Below are positions 17,630 through 25,586 of a DNA stretch of 52,124 nt, in pieces. Numbering within the stretch: position 1 is the first letter of the stretch; every line of letters begins with the position of its first letter. The DNA lies in contig JANXSK010000024.1 of NCBI GenBank assembly GCA_025352695.1, forward strand, positions 1-52,124. Direction: 5' to 3'. The stretch comes from Ferruginibacter sp. GTDB taxonomy: Bacteria > Bacteroidota > Bacteroidia > Chitinophagales > Chitinophagaceae. Made by a program: the position numbers and the translations under genes. The notes under the pieces were generated by a model that was given only the letters and a program-made list of their open reading frames with translations, ran no database searches and was not told the DNA's origin.

Positions 17630-19273
17630 ATGAAACAGCAGGTTTTAAAAGTGCACAAGGATGATAATGTATTGGTAGCATTAACCAATTTATCAAAAGC
17701 GGCTACAATTGTTTTTGAAAATGAAACGTATGTTTTGCAGGAGGACATCAATGCCAAACACAAATTTTTTACCACCGATATGCAGCCCGGGGATAAGGTG
17801 ATTATGTATGGTGTGCTGGTAGGTACCGCACAGTCATTTATTCCAAAAGGCGGCTGGATGTCGACCGCTAATGTAAAGCATGCAGTTGAACCTTATGCAT
17901 GGAGGCAAACAGATTATAAATGGACGGCTCCCGATATATCAAAGTTTGCTGGCAGAACCTTTAATGGTTATCATCGCAATGATGGTACGGTTGGTACTGC
18001 CAATTACTGGTTATTTATTCCTACCGTTTTTTGTGAAAACAGAAACCTGGATGTAATAAGAGAAGCATTACAAAATGAATTGGGCTATGCAGTAACGGAT
18101 AAGTATAAACGCTATACACACCAGTTGCTGGAAGCGTTTAAAAAAGGAGAAGATATTGAAGCAGTAAACATTTTTGATACACCAGTATCTGGTGCCACTG
18201 CACGGCCATTTAAAAATGTAGACGGTATTAAATTTTTAAATCACCAGGGGGGCTGTGGTGGTACTCGCCAGGATGCAGCATTGTTAGGCAAGCTGCTAGC
18301 TGCTTATGCCAATCATCCCAATGTTGCAGGTGTAACTGTGATGAGTTTAGGTTGTCAGAATTTGCAGGTAGGTGATTTTACCACAGAGTTAAAAAAACGT
18401 AACCCCGGCTTTGATAAACCTTTGTATATTTTTGAACAACAACAGTCGCAAAGCGAAGAACAACTTGTTGCTGATGCCATCAAAAAAACGTTTGAAGGTT
18501 TGGTACAAATTAATAAAATAGAAAGAAAACCTGCTACACTGGATAAATTATGCATCGGTGTTAAATGTGGTGGCAGCGATGGTTTTAGTGGTATTTCTGC
18601 CAACCCAGCTGTCGGTTATACAAGTGATCTTGTGGTGGCATTGGGAGGTAAAATATTACTCGCTGAATTTCCTGAATTGTGCGGAGCAGAGCAAAATTTA
18701 CTTGATCGTACAAGTGATGAAACTATTGCAGGCAAGTTTATTTATCTAATGAAAGATTACAATGATGCGGCTGTTAAAGTAGGTTCCGGCTTTCACATGA
18801 ATCCATCTCCCGGAAATATAAAAGATGGTCTGATAACAGATGCCATCAAAAGTACAGGCGCAGCTAAAAAGGGCGGCACATCGCCAGTAGTAGATGTGTT
18901 AGATTATACCGAACCTGTTACAAAACCTGGTTTAAGTTTAGTATGTACACCCGGCAATGATGTGGAAGCCACCACGGGCAAAGCTGCCAGCGGAGCTACG
19001 TTAATTTTATTTACTACGGGGTTAGGTACACCAACCGGCAATCCTGTTTGCCCTACCATTAAAGTGTCTACCAACAGCAATTTAACCAAACGGATGAACG
19101 ATATTATTGACATAGATACCGGTCCAATTATTGAAGGTGAAAAAACAATTGAAGCAATGGGCGAAGACATACTGGAGTATTGCATAAAAGCGGCCAGTGG
19201 AGAAATTATTCCCAAAGCGGTCTTGTTAAATCAGGATGATTTTATTCCGTGGAAGCGGGGAGTGAGTTTGTAA
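17630..19273 (+). CDS. uxaA: Altronate dehydratase (UxaA family)
   Basis: Removes water from D-altronate to give 2-keto-3-deoxygluconate. The 547-residue form contains an N-terminal SAF domain (about residues 1-90, ending near GGWMSTANVKHAV) and the large dehydratase domain, with HQGGCGGTRQDA, SLGCQNLQ, and GVKCGGSDGFSGISANPAVG blocks; conserved Cys residues are likely iron ligands. The open frame reaches back to 17588, but MKQQVLKVHKDDNVLVAL at 17630 is the family start. It lies between uxaB and uxaC. Because the adjacent fucose cluster lacks an L-fuconate dehydratase, this enzyme or a close relative might serve both routes (inference). Confidence 0.92.
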   Translation: MKQQVLKVHKDDNVLVALTNLSKAATIVFENETYVLQEDINAKHKFFTTDMQPGDKVIMYGVLVGTAQSFIPKGGWMSTANVKHAVEPYAWRQTDYKWTAPDISKFAGRTFNGYHRNDGTVGTANYWLFIPTVFCENRNLDVIREALQNELGYAVTDKYKRYTHQLLEAFKKGEDIEAVNIFDTPVSGATARPFKNVDGIKFLNHQGGCGGTRQDAALLGKLLAAYANHPNVAGVTVMSLGCQNLQVGDFTTELKKRNPGFDKPLYIFEQQQSQSEEQLVADAIKKTFEGLVQINKIERKPATLDKLCIGVKCGGSDGFSGISANPAVGYTSDLVVALGGKILLAEFPELCGAEQNLLDRTSDETIAGKFIYLMKDYNDAAVKVGSGFHMNPSPGNIKDGLITDAIKSTGAAKKGGTSPVVDVLDYTEPVTKPGLSLVCTPGNDVEATTGKAASGATLILFTTGLGTPTGNPVCPTIKVSTNSNLTKRMNDIIDIDTGPIIEGEKTIEAMGEDILEYCIKAASGEIIPKAVLLNQDDFIPWKRGVSL

Positions 19274-19279
19274 ACTCCT

Positions 19280-19298
19280 ATTCCCCTGAAGTGGGAAT
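19280..19298 (+). terminator. Weak terminator-like hairpin after uxaA
   Basis: ATTCCC (19280-19285) pairs with GGGAAT (19293-19298) across a 7-base loop, 6 bases past the uxaA stop, followed by only TTTAG. With no proper T-tract it may be a processing or pausing structure. Confidence 0.3.
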
Positions 19299-19349
19299 TT
19301 AGTACGATTCTTTATTTGAATTATTTGGAGAAGTGCTAGTGTTGTGGAT

Positions 19350-19408
19350 GTTTTTATAGGACAAGCTTTTGTACTACTATTAAACATCGTTGTGTCACTC
19401 ACTTGTAC
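19350..19408 (+). repeat. Interspersed repeat, copy B (between uxaA and uxaC)
   Basis: Carries the exact 24-mer core at 19385-19408. The 45 bases 19364-19408 differ from copy A at three positions. After the core, ACAGCTTCAGGGAAC resembles the flank of copy C (AGCTTTGTGGAAC on its sense strand), so the family may extend about 25 bases farther 3'. It lies 77 bases after the uxaA stop and 68 bases before uxaC, in the sense orientation. Confidence 0.85.
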
Positions 19409-19476
19409 ACTTACAGCTTCAGGGAACATCGACTAGCAGTAGCAGTTTCATCCTTGATTTATAAAAATAGGCTCAC

Positions 19477-20877
19477 ATGAAAAAATTTATAGACGATAAC
19501 TTTTTATTGCACAGTAAAGCTGCCATTGAACTATACCACGGTTTTGCAAAAGAAATGCCCATCATTGATTACCACAATCATTTATCACCGGAGCAAATTG
19601 CCAATGATATTAATTTTGAAAACCTCACCCAGCTTTGGTTGTATGGCGATCATTATAAATGGAGGGCCATGCGTGCCAATGGCATAAAAGAAAAATACAT
19701 TACCGGCGATGCAACTGATTATGAAAAATTTGAACAATGGGCAGCAACGGTTCCTTACACATTGCGCAATCCTTTGTATCACTGGACACACCTGGAGTTG
19801 CAGCGCAATTTTAATATTGATAAAATTCTTTCACCTCAAACTGCAAAGGAGATTTATGACGAGTGTTCGGCCAAATTAAAAACGCCGGAATATTCGGTAA
19901 AGAATTTGTTGCGCAAAATGAAGGTGAAAGTGCTTTGTACAACTGATGATCCTACCGATTCTTTGGAGCATCACCGCAAGATAAAGGCCGATGGATTTGA
20001 AATTAAAGTGTTGCCAGCTTTTCGCCCGGATAAAGCGATGAATGTAGATGATGTGGGGAGTTTTAATACGTATGTAAATAGGCTGCAGGAAGTATCCAAT
20101 ATTTTAATTGCCTCTTTTGATGATTACCTGGAGGCCCTTAAAAGCCGGCATGATTTTTTTGCAGCCATGGGTTGTTGTATCAGCGATCATGGATTGGAAC
20201 AGATGTATGCAATAGATTACAATGAAGCTGAAATAAAAAATATATTCCGTAAAATAACTGCCGGCGAATCAATATCGCAGCAGGAAAATATGAAATTTAA
20301 ATCGGCGATGCTGGTAAAATTTTCTTTATGGGATCATGAAAAAAACTGGATACAGCAATACCACCTCGGTGCTTTAAGAAACAACAATTCCCGTATGCTG
20401 AAAATCCTTGGGGCTGATACGGGCTGGGATTCTATCGGCGATTTTTCGCAGGGTAAACAATTATCTAAATTTTTAGATCGGCTCGATAGTACGGATCAAC
20501 TGGCGAAAACAATTCTTTATAATTTAAACCCGGCAGACAATGAATTAATAGCCACCATGACCGGTAATTTTAATGATGGCAGCGTGGCAGGTAAAATGCA
20601 ATTCGGTTCATCGTGGTGGTTTTTAGATCAGAAGGATGGCATGACCAAACAGATCAACGCACTCAGCAATATGGGGCTTTTAAGCAAGTTTATTGGTATG
20701 CTAACAGACAGCCGCAGCTTTATGAGTTACCCCCGCCACGAATATTTTCGGCGCATTCTCTGCAATATTTTAGGCGAAGAAATTGAAAATGGCGAACTTC
20801 CCGATGACATTGCCTGGACAGGAAAACTGATACAAGATATTTGCTATAACAATGCGAAGGAATACTTTGGGTGGTAG
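19477..20877 (+). CDS. uxaC: Glucuronate/galacturonate isomerase
   Basis: Isomerises D-galacturonate to D-tagaturonate and D-glucuronate to D-fructuronate, the entry step of the hexuronate route. The 466-residue length is typical. Family blocks are PIIDYHNHLSPEQIA (metal-binding His near residue 32), LWLYGDHYKWRAMRANG, LCTTDDPTD, and the C-terminal TDSRSFMSYPRHEYFRRILCN. It is separated from uxaA by 203 bases that hold copy B of the repeat, so it may also have its own promoter. Confidence 0.96.
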   Translation: MKKFIDDNFLLHSKAAIELYHGFAKEMPIIDYHNHLSPEQIANDINFENLTQLWLYGDHYKWRAMRANGIKEKYITGDATDYEKFEQWAATVPYTLRNPLYHWTHLELQRNFNIDKILSPQTAKEIYDECSAKLKTPEYSVKNLLRKMKVKVLCTTDDPTDSLEHHRKIKADGFEIKVLPAFRPDKAMNVDDVGSFNTYVNRLQEVSNILIASFDDYLEALKSRHDFFAAMGCCISDHGLEQMYAIDYNEAEIKNIFRKITAGESISQQENMKFKSAMLVKFSLWDHEKNWIQQYHLGALRNNNSRMLKILGADTGWDSIGDFSQGKQLSKFLDRLDSTDQLAKTILYNLNPADNELIATMTGNFNDGSVAGKMQFGSSWWFLDQKDGMTKQINALSNMGLLSKFIGMLTDSRSFMSYPRHEYFRRILCNILGEEIENGELPDDIAWTGKLIQDICYNNAKEYFGW

Positions 20878-20940
20878 ATTCTGATAATTCGATTTTAGTA
20901 AATAGCTCTTAATATTTATCTTATAGCTGTTTGGTTATTC

Positions 20941-21280
20941 TTAAAGAATGGTTTTGCTTTTTGAATTTTTAATTTCTTTAGCTTCTTTATAGTCAAGATA
21001 AATATCAATCAATTGGTCCAATACGAAGCCAGGAGACCGCCATCTGTGGAGTTATTGCCAATATATTGAAAGTAGCTAGTAATAGATAAACTCCAGTTGC
21101 AACTACAGCTCCAGCTATATTTTTAAAAAATAAGAAGATAATTGCAAGAAAGAAAATAAGCCCAAAATAATGTCTCCATGTTGCTAGAATTTCTGTTGTC
21201 AACATAATAACCCAACAATAAGAAAGTATAATTATTATAAGTGACAGCGGAATGACAATTAATATTTTTTGTTTAGTCAT
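20941..21280 (-). pseudogene. Small membrane protein gene, probably frameshifted or internally deleted
   Basis: The intact part (21005-21280, 91 residues from the ATG at 21280) opens MTKQKILIVIP and has three to four hydrophobic stretches with TTEILATWRHYFGL between them; it stops at ...WLRIGPID. Just past and overlapping that stop, in the +1 frame, the sequence reads DQLIDIYLDYKEAKEIKNSK and stops at 20941-20943. That charged, Lys/Glu-rich tail is a natural cytoplasmic end for a membrane protein, which suggests that an indel separated the two parts. I do not recognise the family. The gene lies alone between uxaC and yhcH. It could instead be a working short version. Confidence 0.5.
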
Positions 21281-21368
21281 TTTAAAAGATGATTTTGTTT
21301 TATGTCTCTCTAAACCTTTCATGCTAAAACATAGCATGAAAAAGAAAACAGGCGTACATAATTCCTAC

Positions 21369-21827
21369 TTATATTTTAATCTTAATCACCAACTTCTGTA
21401 TAGTGTTCTCATCCGCTGCAATCGTTGGTGCATGCACATCTTCGGGAAAAAGAATAACAAACTGTCCATCTGTTAATTCAAAATAAGTATCGGGTTTATC
21501 GTCGTACAGCAATACATCTTTTTCAAAGCTGTAGTTTCCTTTTGGGATGGTGCAACTGTTTCTTGGTTTCCAGCCAAACTGTTCTTTTCCTTTGATGCAA
21601 AGTTGAATGTCGATGTGTTGATTGTGGCATTCAAATTCTTGTATGGATGCTGCTGCTGTTACGCCTTTGTTGTTGGAAAAAATAGCACGGATGTTGTCTC
21701 TATCAACTTTGTGGATGCCTGGTGCTACCTCGGCAAGATTTATACTATTGATATACGCAAACGCTTTTTCAAACAGCGGATGTACAGCAAAATATTTTGG
21801 CGCATTGTTAAGCGAATCGATGATCAT
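21369..21827 (-). CDS. YhcH/YjgK/YiaL-family protein (DUF386)
   Basis: A 152-residue cupin-like protein. Family marks are VHKVDRDNIRAI-type spacing near residue 40, the ECHNQHIDIQLCIKG block with likely metal-binding His residues, and FPEDVHAPTI near the C-terminus. Relatives are encoded with sialic acid, galactoside (EbgC) or uronate genes and are thought to help anomer or isomer handling of sugars; the biochemical role is only partly settled. Here it lies downstream of kdgK on the same strand, with copy C of the repeat in between, which supports a uronate-linked role. Confidence 0.85.
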   Translation of the reverse strand: MIIDSLNNAPKYFAVHPLFEKAFAYINSINLAEVAPGIHKVDRDNIRAIFSNNKGVTAAASIQEFECHNQHIDIQLCIKGKEQFGWKPRNSCTIPKGNYSFEKDVLLYDDKPDTYFELTDGQFVILFPEDVHAPTIAADENTIQKLVIKIKI

Positions 21828-21894
21828 AATTTTATTTTACAGTGTCATATAAGGTATTAACCATCAAATTGAAAGCGTTCCACAAAGCTATATT

Positions 21895-21950
21895 GTACAA
21901 GTGAGTGACACAACGATGCTTCATCAGGGAACAAATGTTTGTAACAAAAA
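21895..21950 (-). repeat. Interspersed repeat, copy C (between kdgK and the yhcH-like gene)
   Basis: The exact 24-mer core lies on the minus strand at 21895-21918 (seen on the plus strand as GTACAAGTGAGT followed by GACACAACGATG). Upstream on the sense strand is TTTTGTTACAAACATTTG, matching the 5' half of the family more loosely. Both flanking genes are on the minus strand, so the element is again in sense orientation between co-directional genes. Between this copy and kdgK lies the REP-linker fragment at 21995. Confidence 0.85.
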
Positions 21951-21994
21951 ATAGCTGCAATTTATTCATCCTTTCAATCTTCGTATAATCACAT

Positions 21995-22007
21995 GTCAGC
22001 CGCGGCG
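21995..22007 (+). repeat. REP-linker fragment at the 3' end of kdgK
   Basis: GTCAGCCGCGGCG matches GTCAGCCGTGGCG inside the element at 23074-23176 (23119-23131) at 12 of 13 positions. kdgK is thus bracketed by related sequence on both sides. The hairpin portions of the REP are not recognisable here, so this may be a remnant or a coincidence. Confidence 0.35.
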
Positions 22008-22019
22008 AATATTGGTGGT

Positions 22020-23045
22020 TTACCTTTGTACTCTTCCACTACCATCGCCCTTCATTAATTCTTTAACCTCTGTTAGCGTAGCATGATTTAAATCGCCGGG
22101 GATGGTATGTTTTAATGCCGATGCAGCCACACCAAACTCTGCCGCTTCCGGTAAAGGCATACCCGTAACGAGACCATAAATAAAACCACTGGCAAAACTA
22201 TCGCCACTGCCTACCCGATCAATAATACGCACTTCGTAATTTTTTGTATGATAAAAATCATTGCCGTCATACACGAGTGCACTCCATCCATTGTCGCTGG
22301 CACTGTGGCTTTCCCGTAAAGTAGAAGCAATATATTTGAAACCAAATTTTTCTTTCATTTGTTCAAAAACATTTTTATAGCCTTCCAGGTTTAATTCTCC
22401 TTTGGTAACATCTGTACCTGCGGCTTTAAAACCAAGGGAGGTATCTGCATCTTCTTCATTACCGATACATACATCCACATATTGGCACAATCTTGTCATT
22501 ACTTCCCGGGCTTTTTCTTTGCTCCACAATTTTTTACGGTAATTTAAATCAATGCTTGTAATGATGCCTTTAGCTTTGGCAGCTTTTAAAGCAGCTTCGG
22601 TAACAGCCGCCGCTTTATCGCTTAAGGCAGGGGTAATACCGGTTGTATGAAACCAATCGGCACCTTCGAAAATTTTATCAAAATCAAGTTCAGCAATTTC
22701 TATTTCAGCAATGGAGGCACCCGCTCTATCGTACACTACCTGCGAGGCTCTCATGGAAGCGCCGGTTTCTAAAAAATATATACCAAGCCTGTCTCCCCCC
22801 CTTACAATAAATTGAGTATCTACACCATAACGGCGTAAATGATTGATGGCCGACTGACCAATAGGATTGTTTGGAACTTTAGTAACAAAAGTTCCGTTTA
22901 ATCCATAGTTACACAAAGCCGCTGCCACGTTGGCTTCGCCACCACCATAGGTAACATCAAATGAATCTGCTTGTACAAAACGTTTATAATCCGGGGTAGA
23001 TAAACGCAACATAATTTCGCCGAGGGTAACCACTTTTTTAGACAT
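22020..23045 (-). CDS. kdgK: 2-keto-3-deoxygluconate kinase (PfkB family)
   Basis: Phosphorylates 2-keto-3-deoxygluconate, made by UxaA, to the 6-phosphate that Eda cleaves. The 341-residue protein has the PfkB N-terminal features (GEIMLRLSTPD, then YGGGEANVAAALCNYG) and the C-terminal motif DRVGSGDSFASGFIYGL, with the catalytic Asp in GSGD. The GGEANVA block is characteristic of KdgK rather than of other sugar kinases. It is divergent from eda; the 308-base region between them holds the REP element and a possible operator. Confidence 0.92.
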   Translation of the reverse strand: MSKKVVTLGEIMLRLSTPDYKRFVQADSFDVTYGGGEANVAAALCNYGLNGTFVTKVPNNPIGQSAINHLRRYGVDTQFIVRGGDRLGIYFLETGASMRASQVVYDRAGASIAEIEIAELDFDKIFEGADWFHTTGITPALSDKAAAVTEAALKAAKAKGIITSIDLNYRKKLWSKEKAREVMTRLCQYVDVCIGNEEDADTSLGFKAAGTDVTKGELNLEGYKNVFEQMKEKFGFKYIASTLRESHSASDNGWSALVYDGNDFYHTKNYEVRIIDRVGSGDSFASGFIYGLVTGMPLPEAAEFGVAASALKHTIPGDLNHATLTEVKELMKGDGSGRVQR

Positions 23046-23073
23046 GCAAACAAAAATTTAAATAAGTATAAGG

Positions 23074-23176
23074 CAATGCCGTTTAGTCAAGTGGTTGGTG
23101 AGGGCACCAACTCCGGCGGTCAGCCGTGGCGGGTGTCCTCACCCGCCACTCGGGTTTTCTTAACTAAACGGCATTG
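23074..23176. repeat. BIME-like element: two opposed REP hairpins inside 18 bp inverted arms
   Basis: The outer arms CAATGCCGTTTAGTCAAG (23074-23091) and CTTAACTAAACGGCATTG (23159-23176) pair at 17 of 18 positions. Inside are hairpin 1, GTTGGTG-AGGG-CACCAAC (23094-23111); a small CGGC-GGTCA-GCCG hairpin (23114-23126); and hairpin 2, GTGGCGGGTG-TCCT-CACCCGCCAC (23126-23149). Read on the other strand, hairpin 2 is a copy of hairpin 1 in which two T-A pairs are replaced by C-G and G-C, so stem pairing is kept. Opposed REPs with a linker define a bacterial interspersed mosaic element. The core GGTGAGGnCACC is shared with the sequences flanking the dead RAYT at 181 and 805. Confidence 0.8.
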
Positions 23177-23273
23177 AATTATAAGGTGATGAATATTATT
23201 TTAAGAATTGATTTCAAAGGTGCTTATTAATTTGCAAAGCAACAAGGATATACCAGTAATAAATAACTTTTAC

Positions 23274-23285
23274 GCAAACGTTTTC
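23274..23285. promoter_or_regulatory. LacI-type operator-like palindrome upstream of eda
   Basis: GCAAACGTTTTC is an 11/12 palindrome with the central AAACGTTT typical of LacI-family operators. It lies 69 bases before the eda ATG in the kdgK-eda divergent region. LacI-family KdgR-like repressors often control uronate genes, but no regulator is encoded in this window, so the assignment rests on the motif and position alone. Confidence 0.35.
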
Positions 23286-23353
23286 CTAAAATAAATACCG
23301 GATTGTGGCCAAATTAAAATAACATTGTTTAACGAAAAAATAGTATTGTTAAT

Positions 23354-24013
23354 ATGAAAAAAGATACACTGCTGGCGCTGATACCCAAACAGGGGATTTT
23401 GCCGCTTTATTATTGCAAAGATACTCAGGTGAGTATTGAACTTTTAAAAGCCTTGTACAGTGCAGGCATCCGCACAGTAGAATATACTAACAGGGGAGAA
23501 GCGGCATTGGCAAATTTTAAAGCAATGCGTGCCATTTGTGATAGCGAATTAAAGGATATGTATCTTGGTATTGGCACTATCAAAAATGGAGAAATGGCAC
23601 AAACATTTATTGATGCAGGCTGCGATTATATTATTTGCCCCGGTCTGGTGGAAAGTGTAGCTAAGGTTGCTGATGCAAATAATATATTATGGGTGCCAGG
23701 TTGTATGACGCCCACTGAAGTGATAGGTGCCGAAAATCTTGGAGCAAAAATGATAAAGCTATTTCCTGGAAATATTATTGGTATGGCGTTTATGCAGGCC
23801 ATCAAAGAGTTGTTTCCTAATTTATTATTTATGCCTACTGGTGGTGTGGACACAACAAAAGAAAATATTGAAGGCTGGTTTAAATCGGGTGTATGCGCAG
23901 TGGGGATGGGAAGTAAGCTGATTACCAAATCTATTATGGATAATAAGCAATACGATGAATTGATTGCTGCAACTAAAAATGTATTGGACGTCATTAGTGG
24001 GTGCAGGAAATAA
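23354..24013 (+). CDS. eda: KDPG aldolase (bifunctional 4-hydroxy-2-oxoglutarate / KDPG aldolase)
   Basis: Splits 2-keto-3-deoxy-6-phosphogluconate into pyruvate and glyceraldehyde 3-phosphate, the end of the hexuronate route. The 219-residue length suits a class I aldolase trimer. AGIRTVEYTNRGEAAL corresponds to the catalytic Glu region (with Tyr-Thr variation), LGIGTIKNGE follows, and the Schiff-base lysine is in AKMIKLFPGNIIG. FMPTGGVDTTKENIEGWF forms the phosphate loop. It precedes the hexuronate transporter gene by 110 bases on the same strand. Confidence 0.93.
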   Translation: MKKDTLLALIPKQGILPLYYCKDTQVSIELLKALYSAGIRTVEYTNRGEAALANFKAMRAICDSELKDMYLGIGTIKNGEMAQTFIDAGCDYIICPGLVESVAKVADANNILWVPGCMTPTEVIGAENLGAKMIKLFPGNIIGMAFMQAIKELFPNLLFMPTGGVDTTKENIEGWFKSGVCAVGMGSKLITKSIMDNKQYDELIAATKNVLDVISGCRK

Positions 24014-24123
24014 TTTGGAGAAGGTATCTTATTCATAAATCCTTTACTTTTTAGTAGAGGCCATAATAAGGGTTCAGTTACGAAGTAAATAGGTAGTACT
24101 AAAAATAATTTAACGATTGCTAT

Positions 24124-25497
24124 ATGAATCAATCCTCAATTGGTAAATATCGTTGGACAATCTGCGGCCTGCTTTTTTTTGCTACCACTATTAATTATTT
24201 AGATCGGCAGGTATTGAGTTTGCTGGCTCCGGATCTTTCAAAAACGTTTGGTTGGACAAACACTGATTACGCCAATATTACTGCGGTGTTTCAATTTGTG
24301 TATGCCATTTCACTTTTGTTTGCCGGACGCATCGTTGATATACTGGGTACTAAATCCGGCTATACCTGGGCAATTATTATTTGGTCGTTAGGCGCTATGA
24401 TGCATGCCTGGTCGCTTTATATTGGCCACGCTTTTGTAAGTGCATTGGCATGGGCAGGTATGGCAGCGGTACCTTTTTCCATTGCAGGTTTTATGATTTC
24501 GAGGGCTGTACTGGCCATTGGCGAAGCAGGTAATTTTCCTGCAGCTATAAAAGCTACAGCAGAATATTTTCCGAAAAAAGAACGGTCTTTTGCCACTGGT
24601 ATTTTTAACTCGGGAGCTAATGTTGGTGCGGTGTTAGCGCCGCTTACTGTTCCATGGATTGCGGAGCATTGGGGTTGGGAAATCGCCTTTATCCTGATTG
24701 GTGCAATTGGTTTTATTTGGTTATTTGCCTGGCGGTGGCTATATAATAAACCGGAAAATAACAAGCGATTATCCAAACAGGAATTGGAATATATTAACAG
24801 TGATACAACAGATGTGTTGACTGCAGCTGGTGAAGATACTAGTGTAAAAGGAAAAGTAACCTGGGCAAGATTATTTGGATATAAACAAACCTGGGCTTTT
24901 ATATTCGGTAAATTTATGACAGATGGTGTTTGGTGGTTTTTTCTGTTTTGGTTGCCCAAATATCTGGAAGCTCAATACGGTATGGTAAAAACCGAGATCA
25001 TGTTGCCCTTAGCCATTTTGTATAGTATGGTAATGTTTGGAAGTATTGGTGGTGGCTGGTTTCCTACTTATTTTATTAAAAAAGGATACACACATTATGA
25101 TGGCCGTATGAAGGCCATGCTGGTGATTGCTTTGTTTCCATTGGTTGTACTTGCTGCACAGCCTTTAGGCGGTATTAGTTTTTGGATACCCGTTTTGCTT
25201 ATTGGCATTGGAGCGTCCGCTCACCAGGCATGGTCTGCCAATATTTATACCACCGTGTCTGATATGTTTCCCAAAAAAGCGGTGGCTTCTGTAATTGGTA
25301 TTGGTGGTATGGCAGGTGGATTGGGTGGAGTGGTGATGTCGAAATTAGGCGGTGCTTTATTTGATCATTATAAATTGCTTGGACATATACAAACCGGGTA
25401 TACCATTATGTTTGCTATTTGTGCCGTATCGTATCTTATTGCCTGGAGTATTATGAAATTACTTGTGCCGGTGTACAAACCCATTACCGATTTGTAA
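24124..25497 (+). CDS. exuT: Hexuronate transporter (ExuT-like, MFS)
   Basis: A 457-residue inner-membrane importer of the anion:cation symporter subfamily, which brings in galacturonate and glucuronate. Its first membrane segment ends in TTINYLDRQVLSLLAPDL, the standard ExuT/GudP signature, and the RAVLAIGEAGNFPAAIKATAEYFPKKERSFATGIFNSGANVGAVLAP region is likewise diagnostic. About 12 hydrophobic segments are visible. With uxaC, uxaB, uxaA, kdgK and eda nearby it completes import and catabolism of hexuronates. Confidence 0.92.
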   Translation: MNQSSIGKYRWTICGLLFFATTINYLDRQVLSLLAPDLSKTFGWTNTDYANITAVFQFVYAISLLFAGRIVDILGTKSGYTWAIIIWSLGAMMHAWSLYIGHAFVSALAWAGMAAVPFSIAGFMISRAVLAIGEAGNFPAAIKATAEYFPKKERSFATGIFNSGANVGAVLAPLTVPWIAEHWGWEIAFILIGAIGFIWLFAWRWLYNKPENNKRLSKQELEYINSDTTDVLTAAGEDTSVKGKVTWARLFGYKQTWAFIFGKFMTDGVWWFFLFWLPKYLEAQYGMVKTEIMLPLAILYSMVMFGSIGGGWFPTYFIKKGYTHYDGRMKAMLVIALFPLVVLAAQPLGGISFWIPVLLIGIGASAHQAWSANIYTTVSDMFPKKAVASVIGIGGMAGGLGGVVMSKLGGALFDHYKLLGHIQTGYTIMFAICAVSYLIAWSIMKLLVPVYKPITDL

Positions 25498-25586
25498 ACA
25501 GGTGTAAAAAAATTAGTTTGCTAACTATAAAATGGCTGTGTACAAACCCAATGTTTTTTTTACCTTTAATTTATAGCTAAAAAATT

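Larger units (their letters stand above)
23046..23353. other. Divergent kdgK-eda intergenic region
   Basis: This 308-base gap holds no open frame of note. It contains the 103 bp inverted-repeat/REP element (23074-23176) close to the kdgK start and a LacI-type operator-like palindrome (23274-23285) nearer to eda. No exact TAnnTTTG box was found for eda. Confidence 0.6.
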
